Source of the DNA: Chloroflexota bacterium
Lineage (GTDB): Bacteria; Chloroflexota; Chloroflexia; Thermomicrobiales; UBA6265
Direction: 5' to 3'
DNA: 5,925 nucleotides
Assembly: GCA_023424355.1 (NCBI GenBank)
Contig: JAFAEA010000165.1
Coordinates: 1 to 5,925, forward strand
The notes under the pieces were generated by a model that saw only the letters and a program-made list of their open reading frames with translations, had not been told where the DNA came from and did no database searches. Shown here piece by piece: positions 1 to 5,893 of the stretch (positions within the stretch are counted from its first letter, which is position 1; each line of letters starts with the position of its first letter). A program made the translations under genes and the position numbers.

Positions 1-2
1 AC

Positions 3-1262
3 TTGACTCCAGGCATGAACGTGCTGACGGTGGAGATTCCAGCCGAGTGCATTCCGAGTGACAGAGTTCTGCTGGTATTTAGCAACCAGCCAGAAGAAGG
101 TGCCGGCATCTGGGGTTTCCTGGTGGAACAGGGAGCCCCTGCGCAGGCGGAAAACGGTGGCGATTCTTCCTCGGACCCCGGTGAAGTGAATGCTCCCGCC
201 GATGAACCCACAGCCGATGACGCTGCCAACAGCGCTGAGGAATTGGCGACAGATACTGCCACAGAGGAGCAGGCAGCGCAGGAGGAAGCTACTGATCAGG
301 CCGAAGTTGCTGAAGTAGAAGTTGCTGAGGAGCGTTCCGATCTCGATGACGTGCTCGCCACCGAAGAATCTGAAGAAGTGAGTGAAGCTGCGATCCAGCC
401 AATCGAGGCTGTGGCCATCGATCAAACCGTGGGTGAACCCCAGACAGCTGACACAGCGACTTCCAACGAGGAAGGGGACGCCTCCGAAAGCGCGGGCATC
501 GTTCCATTAGAAGATGCTGCTGTTGAAACATCCTCGGAAGAATCAGAACCAGACCAGCAGACGACCGAGGCAGCAGCAGAACAGCCGTTGGAGGTTGCTA
601 CCGATCAACCGACTGAATCGCCGACTGAGGCGCCGACGGAAATTCCAACTGAGGTGCCGACAGAGATTCCGACTGAAGTTCCAACCGAGGCGCCGACCGA
701 AGAACCTACGGCGGAACCGACCGTAGAACTGCCAGTCGATCCCATGACTCCGGGCGCGACGTATCTTGATATCGGTGGAAATCCGGAACCTTCTGACATC
801 TATGGTCTTTCCAGCAATCAGATCGATTACGCCGAGTCCGGAGACCCCTTGAGCTGCAAGCTCGGTGGCTATCGGGATTACTCTGCGCGGAGCCAGAACG
901 GCCAAAATGGTGCACCTGCGGAAGCAACCGTGCGAGTTCCGATCAATCGATTGCAGCAAACCACCATCAGTTTCTGTATCGAATCAAACGAATTCGGCAG
1001 CGATAACTGGGAGGTTCGCCTTGGCACCGATTCCTTCGGCAATCAGACGTGCGATTACGTCCAACTAACCAGACCGTCACACTTCGGGCCAGGGTTGAAC
1101 GTGGCGACGCTGGTGATTCCGCCGGAGTGCCTCCCGGAAGACTCCGTGGAACTGGTATTCATCAACCGTGGAGACGAGGGGGCCGCGATTTGGGGACTCC
1201 TGATCGAGCAAGATCCGATGATCACTTCCGAACCGCCCACTCCAGAAGGCACACCGGATTAA
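3..1262 (+). CDS. Duplicated-domain surface/secreted protein with acidic PTE-repeat linker (5' partial)
   Basis: No known family recognised. The frame is open to the left edge and the first visible residues lie inside a folded domain, so the true start, and any signal peptide, is outside the window. Numbering from the first complete codon (419 residues visible), residues 1-44 are the end of a domain whose complete copy spans about 252-405; residues 1-44 align without gaps to 361-404 at 25 of 44 identities, sharing PEC/PEC-P, LVF-N and IWG-L-EQ. Between them, residues 47-250 are a low-complexity linker rich in Glu, Ala, Thr, Asp and Pro, with no Lys, His, Cys or aromatic residue and one Arg. 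It ends in nine PTEx units (203-238). The C-terminal copy has Cys 285, 325, 350 and 376, which suggests a disulfide-stabilised beta-rich exported domain. The tail (406-419) is short and polar, with no LPXTG signal or membrane anchor. Such linkers are typical of extracytoplasmic proteins; export and ligand binding are inference. Confidence 0.8.
   Translation: MTPGMNVLTVEIPAECIPSDRVLLVFSNQPEEGAGIWGFLVEQGAPAQAENGGDSSSDPGEVNAPADEPTADDAANSAEELATDTATEEQAAQEEATDQAEVAEVEVAEERSDLDDVLATEESEEVSEAAIQPIEAVAIDQTVGEPQTADTATSNEEGDASESAGIVPLEDAAVETSSEESEPDQQTTEAAAEQPLEVATDQPTESPTEAPTEIPTEVPTEIPTEVPTEAPTEEPTAEPTVELPVDPMTPGATYLDIGGNPEPSDIYGLSSNQIDYAESGDPLSCKLGGYRDYSARSQNGQNGAPAEATVRVPINRLQQTTISFCIESNEFGSDNWEVRLGTDSFGNQTCDYVQLTRPSHFGPGLNVATLVIPPECLPEDSVELVFINRGDEGAAIWGLLIEQDPMITSEPPTPEGTPD
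609..716 (+). repeat. Nine 12-bp units coding PTEx
   Basis: Nine consecutive four-residue units: PTES, PTEA, PTEI, PTEV, PTEI, PTEV, PTEA, PTEE, PTAE. Units 3-6 also form an octapeptide duplication (PTEIPTEV twice, positions 633-680). The DNA units differ at synonymous sites (ccg/cca, act/acg/aca/acc, gag/gaa), so the array is not a fresh slippage product and the peptide pattern appears to be kept by selection. It forms the last part of the acidic linker before the C-terminal domain and probably acts as an extended, possibly O-glycosylated spacer (inference). Confidence 0.9.
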
Positions 1263-1284
1263 CCAGCATCCGCCTATCTGCGAC

Positions 1285-1328
1285 AAAAAACCCGGAGGAA
1301 TTAGGTATGATGCCTGATTCCTCCGGGT
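1285..1328 (-). terminator. Strong intrinsic terminator of the MerR operon
   Basis: A perfect 12-bp inverted repeat (1290-1301 with 1317-1328, ACCCGGAGGAAT / ATTCCTCCGGGT) continues inward through a U-G pair, AGG/CCT, another U-G and an A-U pair to a three-base loop at 1308-1310, giving about an 18-bp stem. Read on the minus strand it is followed at once by six T (complement of the A-run 1285-1290), the classic Rho-independent form. It lies 22 bp past the stop of the unknown gene ending at 1350. Read on the plus strand the stem is followed only by TGTAATTGTT, a poor U-tract, so stopping the surface-protein transcript there is possible but weaker. Confidence 0.88.
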
Positions 1329-1349
1329 GTAATTGTTCTCTCATCGAGA

Positions 1350-1706
1350 TTAGGAGACTCGCGCTTCATCCGGCACCTCGTCCACCGGCTCGATATGCCA
1401 GATCACCTCGGCGCCGCCGTTCCAACTGAGCTCACTGAGGAAATCGGCGAGCGACGCTGCCGGCACATAATAGGTATTCTCGTGCGGTGTCGGAATCTGC
1501 TCGCTCTCGCTACGAGTACGAACGAGATAGAACTTCGGACGCGCGGCCTCGGCCTCGGCGAGTGGTAGTCCGTGTTGGTAGTGATATCTGCTTCCCGCCA
1601 TGGCGCTTACCCAATCGACATCGGCCCAGCCGCTGCCATCCGGATTGTCGGGAATCCAAAGCTTGTGGAGGGTTTCGGCATCGCTGACGGATCGGTCGTC
1701 GCTCAT
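1350..1706 (-). CDS. Unknown 118-residue acidic protein, coupled to MerR regulator
   Basis: I do not recognise this protein. It is 118 residues long, soluble and acidic, with no signal peptide, no membrane segment and no cysteine. It is notably rich in Trp and Tyr: W17, W27, W32, W95 and W103, with YHYQH at 41-45 and TYYVP at 78-82. A central strand-like segment, KFYLVRTRSE (58-67), and the C-terminal VIWHIEPVDE (101-110) suggest a small alpha/beta fold. The ATG at 1706 overlaps the TGA of the upstream MerR gene (ATGA), and GGAGG (complement of 1713-1717) sits 6 bases before it, so the start is well supported and translation is probably coupled. The strong terminator follows 22 bp after the stop. 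The context says it works with or under the MerR protein, for example as an effector-binding partner or output; that is inference and no function is assigned. Confidence 0.8.
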   Translation of the reverse strand: MSDDRSVSDAETLHKLWIPDNPDGSGWADVDWVSAMAGSRYHYQHGLPLAEAEAARPKFYLVRTRSESEQIPTPHENTYYVPAASLADFLSELSWNGGAEVIWHIEPVDEVPDEARVS

Positions 1707-2155
1707 TCCACGCCTCCATTCTCGAGATCGGCAAGCACGCTGCGGGCATATTCCACAATCAGTTCGAAGGCATATTCGTGGGTCGCGGCACGATCGCCCG
1801 GCTCACGTTCGCGCACGGTGATCTGGAAATCCGGATGCAACTGATAGTGGCGCCAAATTGCCACTTCCGGCTGTTCCGGGGCGTTCATCATCATAGCCAG
1901 ATCATCTGTGGTGAGCTGATCGAGCTGCTCCTTGATGGCATTCAGCGGCAGTCGATCATCCTTCAGCTTGTTAATCGCCTGCAGACGCAACAAATGATCG
2001 TGATCGTAGGTGGCACTGGGACCGCGCCCGTACGCCGGTGATAGCAACCCTTTGGTGATGTAGTATCGAATAGTGCGGCCCGTGAGACCGGATTGTTCTT
2101 CCAATTCCGCCAGTGTGTATCGATCCGGGCGACGATTATTCCGCATTGCAGCCAT
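1703..2155 (-). CDS. MerR-family transcriptional regulator
   Basis: A 150-residue DNA-binding regulator. Residues 13-78 form the N-terminal MerR winged helix-turn-helix: YTLAELEEQSGL (helix-turn-helix), then TIRYY-T-GLLSP, the most typical MerR signature, then a wing (YGRGPSATY) and DHDHLLRLQAI. A helix that would form the dimerising coil follows (about 65-90). The short C-terminal part (91-150) contains WRHYQLHPDFQITVRERE and a final helix. There is no cysteine, so it is not a CueR/MerR-type thiolate metal sensor, and no BltR/GyrI-like drug-binding domain is present; the signal is unknown. The frame stays open upstream to 2434, but I chose ATG 2155 because the MerR fold begins just after it, AGGAA (complement of 2165-2169) lies about 9 bases upstream, and the extra 93 residues would be low-complexity and lie antisense to the small membrane gene. 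ATG 2146 is a less likely alternative. It is the first gene of a two-gene operon and probably autoregulates. Confidence 0.9.
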   Translation of the reverse strand: MAAMRNNRRPDRYTLAELEEQSGLTGRTIRYYITKGLLSPAYGRGPSATYDHDHLLRLQAINKLKDDRLPLNAIKEQLDQLTTDDLAMMMNAPEQPEVAIWRHYQLHPDFQITVREREPGDRAATHEYAFELIVEYARSVLADLENGGVE

Positions 2156-2201
2156 GTAGTGAGTTTCCTGAGACGAAGGTTTCGGCCAGTTGATGACAGC
2201 G

Positions 2202-2231
2202 AGTATACGCAAATCTGGGGATAACCGGGAA
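2202..2231 (-). promoter_or_regulatory. Candidate promoter of the MerR operon
   Basis: On the minus strand, TATACT (complement of 2202-2207) matches the -10 consensus at five of six positions and would start transcription about 40 bases before the MerR ATG. Eighteen bases upstream is a weak -35, TTCCCG (complement of 2226-2231). A long spacer and poor -35 are usual at MerR-controlled promoters, but this is a by-eye call. The region also overlaps the start of the divergent small membrane gene, so a regulator bound here could affect both directions. Confidence 0.4.
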
Positions 2232-2428
2232 TGATAGTGACATTTACCTTGTGGATTGCTGTCGCCATTTGCGCGCTGGGGTTTGCCGCCTCGGGTTTTT
2301 GGCAAACGTTCAATCGCCACGCGCTCAAGCCCGCTCTTGCCAGCGGATCGCCCCTGCGATTCGCCATCGCCATGGTGTTCTTTGCCGCAATCTGTGCCCT
2401 CCGCGGGTTCGGACTCTCGTTCCTGTAA
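2231..2428 (+). CDS. Small two-helix membrane protein, unknown function
   Basis: No family recognised. It has 65 residues and two hydrophobic segments (about 5-23, FTLWIAVAICALGFAASGF, and 44-58, RFAIAMVFFAAICAL). Between them is a polar loop carrying R29, H30, K33 and R43, which by the positive-inside rule would face the cytoplasm with both ends outside. The strongly membrane-like composition and the codon use (mostly G or C in third positions) argue that it is a real gene. The start is uncertain: ATG 2231 has no well-spaced ribosome site, while GTG 2237 has GGGA (2227-2230) six bases upstream and would give 63 residues. It is divergent from the MerR operon with about 75 bp between start codons, and 153 bp upstream of transketolase on the same strand. 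It could be a target of the MerR protein or simply the gene before the tkt promoter. Confidence 0.6.
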   Translation: MIVTFTLWIAVAICALGFAASGFWQTFNRHALKPALASGSPLRFAIAMVFFAAICALRGFGLSFL

Positions 2429-2476
2429 GCTCAACTGTCAAAACGGTGTGTACATCAACACGAATCCGATGCTTAA

Positions 2477-2485
2477 TGGGATAAT
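2477..2485 (+). promoter_or_regulatory. Candidate extended -10 promoter for tkt operon
   Basis: TGGGATAAT matches the extended -10 consensus TGnTATAAT at all but one defined position. Upstream, TCAACA (2455-2460) is a partial -35 match at a 19-base spacing, which an extended -10 can tolerate. Transcription would begin near 2492, leaving a leader of about 90 bases before the transketolase start. The region 2429-2581 holds no gene and this is the best promoter-like sequence in it; no experiment or alignment supports it. Confidence 0.4.
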
Positions 2486-2526
2486 GTAGGTAGCGGGGCC
2501 GTGGTCTGAAACGATCTCGGTTTTAA

Positions 2527-2544
2527 CGCGTGCATTTCACGGCG
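2527..2544 (+). other. Small hairpin in the tkt leader
   Basis: CGTG (2529-2532) pairs with CACG (2538-2541) around a five-base CATTT loop, and CG (2527-2528) pairs with CG (2543-2544) if G2542 is bulged. It lies 27 bases before the Shine-Dalgarno sequence, between the candidate promoter and tkt. It is short enough to be chance; there is no U-tract, so it is not a terminator. Confidence 0.25.
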
Positions 2545-2570
2545 CGAACCTGCGGTTATCACCACATTGA

Positions 2571-2576
2571 AGGAGG
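2571..2576 (+). promoter_or_regulatory. Shine-Dalgarno site that sets the tkt start
   Basis: AGGAGG, within GAAGGAGG, is a near-perfect anti-16S match placed five bases before GTG 2582. A TTG at 2567 is in the same frame but lies upstream of this site and has nothing comparable before it, so the transketolase start should be GTG 2582. Confidence 0.92.
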
Positions 2577-2581
2577 CACAC

Positions 2582-4705
2582 GTGGCCGACGCCACCCTTA
2601 TTAATCAGTCCATTAACGCCATTCGAACCCTTTCGATGGATGCGATCCAGAAGGCCAATTCCGGACACCCGGGTCTGCCACTTGGTGCTGCACCGATGGC
2701 GTATGCCGTGTGGCAAAATCACTTGCGCCACAATCCGGCGAACCCGCACTGGGCAAATCGTGACCGATTCGTGCTCAGCGCCGGTCACGGAAGCATGTTG
2801 CTTTATTCCCTCCTTCACCTCACGGGCTACGAGGTTTCCCTCGATGATCTGGAACATTTCCGCCAGCTTCATAGTGCCACTCCGGGCCACCCGGAGCGTC
2901 TTGATACCCCAGGTGTGGAAGTCACCACTGGCCCTCTGGGTCAGGGTCTTGCCAACGGTGTTGGTATGGCGATGGCCGAGGCTTTCCTCGCCGCTACGTT
3001 CAACACCGAAGAGCACAAAATTGTCGATCACTACACCTACGGGATCGTTTCCGATGGTGATGTGGTCGAAGGCGTGGCCATGGAGGCCGCTGCCATCGCC
3101 GGCAACCTCAAGCTCGGCAAGCTGATCTACCTTTACGACCAGAACCACATCACTTTGGCCGCCTCCGCAAATGTGAGCATGGGCGAGGATGTTGCCGCCC
3201 GATTCGAATCCATTGGCTGGCATGTGCAGAGCATCGACGGCATGGATGTCGATGAAGTCAACGCGGCGATCGAAGCAGCGAAGGCCGAGAACGGCAAGCC
3301 AAGCATTATTTGCGCACGCACCACCATTGGTTTCGGATCCCCGAACAAGGCCGGTACGTTCGGAGTCCACGGTTCGCCGCTGGGTCCGGATGAGGTGACT
3401 GCCACCAAGGAGAACCTTGGTATCCCGACCGATCCAGCGTTCTATGTGCCCGAAGAAGCAAGTGCTCACTTCCGAGAAGCGCTCACCAATGGTGCCGATG
3501 CCGAACGCGCATGGACCGAGCTCTTCGCCGATTACCGCACCGCCAATCCGGAGCTTGCCGAGAAGTTCGAGCAGGCGATGGCTGGAGAACTCGCAGGCGA
3601 TTGGGATAGCGAAATCCCAACCTGGAGCGCCGACGACAAGGCGATTTCCACACGCAAGGCGAGTGGAGAAGTCATCAACGGGTTCTGGAAGCATCTGCCG
3701 ACCTTCCTCGGCGGTTCTGCCGATCTCAACCCAAGCACGCTCACCGCGATGAAGGGTGGCGGCGATTTCGGCAATCCGGAGTTCAACGCGCTCGAATCCC
3801 AGGGATCCGTGGGCGAGACCTGGAGCTACGCCGGCCGCAATATCCACTTCGGAATTCGCGAACACGGTATGGCCGCGATTGTGAATGGTATGGCTGCGCA
3901 CGGTGGTGTGATTCCGTTCGCCAGTACCTTCCATGTATTCACAGATTACATGCGACCCAGTATCCGACTCGCAGCGCTGAGCCACCTCAAGAGCATCTTC
4001 GTGATGACGCACGATAGCATCGCTGTTGGTGAGGATGGCCCGACCCACGAGCCGATCGAGCAGACCATGAGCCTGCGACTGATTCCGGGTCTCACGGTAC
4101 TGCGCCCAGCCGATGCCAACGAAACGGCAGCCGCCTGGAAGCACGCCATCACCAGCAAGACAGCAACATTGCTGGTTCTCAGTCGTCAGGATCTCTCCGT
4201 GCTGGATACATCTGGTGCCAAGGGTGATCTCGAAAACGGTGCATACATCCTCGCTGATACCGATGGCGAACCGGATGTGGTGCTGATCGCCACTGGTTCC
4301 GAAGTCGAACTGGCGTTGATGGCACGGGAAGAACTCGCTGGTCGCGGCGTTCAGGCTCGCGTGGTGAGCATGCCGAGCTGGGAACTCTTCGAGAAGCAGG
4401 ATCGCGATTACAAGACCAGTGTTCTCGGCAAGCCGGGCACCGCTCGCGTTTCAGTCGAAGCCGGCATCACCACCGGCTGGGCAACCTGGACCGGCGATAA
4501 CGGCGCCCACGTTGGCATGACCAGCTATGGTCTCAGCGGTCCGGGCAAGGAAGTGCTCAAGTACTTCGGTTTCACCCAGGAGCATGTCGCTGCGACAGCA
4601 TTGCGACTCCTCGGTCGTGAAGATGAGGCCAACGAGCTCGACAAGAATTACATGGATGATCACGCAGCCGGCCAGAAAATGGACGGTGCCGACGGACATT
4701 CGTAA
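2582..4705 (+). CDS. tkt: Transketolase
   Basis: Cytosolic ThDP- and divalent-metal-dependent transketolase (EC 2.2.1.1). It moves two-carbon ketol units between xylulose-5-phosphate and ribose-5-phosphate or erythrose-4-phosphate in the non-oxidative pentose phosphate pathway and, where present, the Calvin cycle. It has 707 residues, slightly longer than the usual 660-700. The ThDP-binding domain carries SGHPG (27-31), LSAGHGSMLLY (66-75), TGPLGQG (116-122) and the metal/diphosphate motif SDGDVVEG (157-164), closing with DQN (186-188); H263 lies in GVHGSPLG. The pyrimidine domain has GGSADLNPS (377-385), FGIREHGM (423-430) with catalytic Glu427, and DSIAVGEDGPTHEP (478-491), where H489 and R508 (LRPAD) are expected substrate contacts. 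The C-terminal domain includes TGSEVELA (571-578). The stretch between the GGGDF motif (392-396) and YAGRN (416-420) seems longer than usual, and a polar tail of about 25 residues follows LLGRE. The start is GTG 2582, chosen from AGGAGG. Tal follows 24 bp later, so co-transcription is very likely. Confidence 0.97.
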   Translation: MADATLINQSINAIRTLSMDAIQKANSGHPGLPLGAAPMAYAVWQNHLRHNPANPHWANRDRFVLSAGHGSMLLYSLLHLTGYEVSLDDLEHFRQLHSATPGHPERLDTPGVEVTTGPLGQGLANGVGMAMAEAFLAATFNTEEHKIVDHYTYGIVSDGDVVEGVAMEAAAIAGNLKLGKLIYLYDQNHITLAASANVSMGEDVAARFESIGWHVQSIDGMDVDEVNAAIEAAKAENGKPSIICARTTIGFGSPNKAGTFGVHGSPLGPDEVTATKENLGIPTDPAFYVPEEASAHFREALTNGADAERAWTELFADYRTANPELAEKFEQAMAGELAGDWDSEIPTWSADDKAISTRKASGEVINGFWKHLPTFLGGSADLNPSTLTAMKGGGDFGNPEFNALESQGSVGETWSYAGRNIHFGIREHGMAAIVNGMAAHGGVIPFASTFHVFTDYMRPSIRLAALSHLKSIFVMTHDSIAVGEDGPTHEPIEQTMSLRLIPGLTVLRPADANETAAAWKHAITSKTATLLVLSRQDLSVLDTSGAKGDLENGAYILADTDGEPDVVLIATGSEVELALMAREELAGRGVQARVVSMPSWELFEKQDRDYKTSVLGKPGTARVSVEAGITTGWATWTGDNGAHVGMTSYGLSGPGKEVLKYFGFTQEHVAATALRLLGREDEANELDKNYMDDHAAGQKMDGADGHS

Positions 4706-4729
4706 TCACAGGAACAAAGAGGCATACAA

Positions 4730-5824
4730 ATGACCAATAATGTCAAAAAGCTTGTGAACGAGGGCCAGAGTATCTGGCAGGACGATATCAGCCGGGAGCT
4801 TATCGAGAACGGCAGCCTCAAGGCCGCCATCGAGGAGACCGGTGTTCGCGGTGTCACCAGCAATCCGACCATCTTCCAGAAGGCGATTTCCGGCAGCGAT
4901 ACGTACGATGCCGAGATCAAGAGCCTGCTTGCCGAGGGCAAGGATGCTGCCGAAGTCTTCCAGACCGTGGCCGTGAAGGATATTCAGGACGCCTGTGATC
5001 TCTTCCGACCGATTTACGATGAGACCGATGGTGGCGATGGCTTTGTGAGCCTCGAAGTCCTCCCGAGCCTCGCTCGCGATACCGAGGGCACTATCGAGAA
5101 CGGCCGCACATTGTGGCAGGCTGTGAACCGACCAAACCTGATGATCAAGGTTCCCGGCACCGCTGAGGGTGTTCCGGCTGTGAAGCAGTTGCTTCTCGAG
5201 GGCGTGAATGTCAACATCACCCTCCTCTTCAGCCTGGAGAACTACGAGGCTGTAGCGCGCGCCTATATCGATGCACTGCAGGCTCGGGCCGACCTCGGCC
5301 AGCCAATCGATAAGCTTGCATCCGTTGCTTCCTTCTTCGTGAGCCGCGTCGATACCGCTGCCGACAAGCAGCTGGATGAAATTGGCAGCGATGAAGCCAA
5401 CTCGCTCAAGGGCAAGGCCGCTATCGCCAATGCCGTGCTCGCATACGAGAAGTTCGAAGAGATCTTCAGTGGTGAGCAGTGGGAAGCACTTGCCGCCAAG
5501 GGTGCCAAGGTTCAGCGACCACTCTGGGCCAGCACCGGTGTGAAGAATCCGGATTACCCGGCCACACTCTACGTGGATACACTCATTGGACCAGACACCA
5601 TCAACACCGCACCGACTGCCACGATCAAGGCATTCCTGGAAAGTGGTACGGTCGCCCGAACGGTAGATTCCGATTACGCCGGCGCACACAAGGTGATGAC
5701 CGATCTCGCCGCTCTGGGTGTGGATATCGATACCATCACCGCCAAGCTGGAAGAGGATGGTATCGCCAGCTTCATGACCAGCTACGATGATCTGCTGGCC
5801 ACGGTCGACGGCAAGAAGGCCTAA
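4730..5824 (+). CDS. tal: Transaldolase, long (actinobacterial/cyanobacterial) type
   Basis: Cytosolic transaldolase (EC 2.2.1.2), a class I Schiff-base aldolase that transfers dihydroxyacetone from sedoheptulose-7-phosphate to glyceraldehyde-3-phosphate, giving erythrose-4-phosphate and fructose-6-phosphate. The 364 residues fit the longer, roughly 350-380-residue subfamily rather than the E. coli TalB type (about 317) or the short, about 215-residue, FSA-like type. Along the TIM barrel: QDDISREL (17-24) with the barrel-start Asp, GVTSNPTIFQKAI (41-53), VSLEVLP (106-112) with Glu109, LMIKVPGT (137-144) with the Schiff-base Lys140, NVNITLLFS (160-168), SFFVSRVDT (201-209) with the phosphate-binding Ser/Arg pair, and LWASTGVKNP (265-274). 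The expected active-site set is present. It is not fused to glucose-6-phosphate isomerase, as some relatives are. ATG 4730 follows AAAGAGG (4716-4722) at seven bases. It lies 24 bp after tkt, and the product feeds and uses transketolase intermediates. Confidence 0.97.
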   Translation: MTNNVKKLVNEGQSIWQDDISRELIENGSLKAAIEETGVRGVTSNPTIFQKAISGSDTYDAEIKSLLAEGKDAAEVFQTVAVKDIQDACDLFRPIYDETDGGDGFVSLEVLPSLARDTEGTIENGRTLWQAVNRPNLMIKVPGTAEGVPAVKQLLLEGVNVNITLLFSLENYEAVARAYIDALQARADLGQPIDKLASVASFFVSRVDTAADKQLDEIGSDEANSLKGKAAIANAVLAYEKFEEIFSGEQWEALAAKGAKVQRPLWASTGVKNPDYPATLYVDTLIGPDTINTAPTATIKAFLESGTVARTVDSDYAGAHKVMTDLAALGVDIDTITAKLEEDGIASFMTSYDDLLATVDGKKA

Positions 5825-5841
5825 TCAGGTGAGTTCACGCA

Positions 5842-5871
5842 GCCGGAGCATCCCTGCCAGGGCGCTCCGGC
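5842..5871 (+). terminator. Hairpin between tal and the next gene, possible attenuator
   Basis: GCCGGAGC (5842-5849) pairs perfectly with GCTCCGGC (5864-5871), and inside it CCCT (5852-5855) pairs with AGGG (5859-5862) around a three-base loop. It is followed by ATTCGTTTGTTGG, T-rich but not a clean U-tract, and the ribosome site of the next gene comes only 12 bases after the stem. It could be a leaky terminator that lowers read-through into the third gene, or an mRNA 3'-end stabiliser protecting tkt-tal. I favour partial termination or stabilisation over a full stop. Confidence 0.5.
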
Positions 5872-5893
5872 ATTCGTTTGTTGGGGAGCAATC

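Noticed and set aside
609..716. CRISPR array
   Set aside because: The repeats are contiguous 12-bp coding units without spacers, in frame with a protein.
543..959. Antisense frames over the linker, including one with SVGTSVGI-like repeats (605-799)
   Set aside because: The repeat is the reverse-strand reading of the PTEx array; no ribosome site and no independent coding signal.
1487..2041. Plus-strand open frames across the MerR operon (for example 1572-1844 and 1778-2041)
   Set aside because: They overlap well-supported minus-strand genes, lack ribosome sites and show no domain.
2490..2581. TPP riboswitch upstream of the ThDP-dependent enzyme
   Set aside because: CTGAAA and ACCTGCGG vaguely recall THI-box pieces, but the conserved CTGAGA and CTGATCTGG-TAATGCC cores and the three-way pairing are absent.
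2567..2581. TTG 2567 as transketolase start
   Set aside because: It lies upstream of the AGGAGG that clearly serves GTG 2582, and has no ribosome site of its own.
2537..4144. A 535-codon open frame antisense to transketolase
   Set aside because: The sense gene has full-length catalytic motifs. The antisense frame has no recognisable domain and no credible ribosome site, and arises from the GC-rich codon use of tkt, which leaves few antisense stops.
4706..5689. A 327-codon open frame antisense to transaldolase
   Set aside because: Same explanation: a shadow of a highly biased, certainly coding sense gene; the peptide has no family signature.
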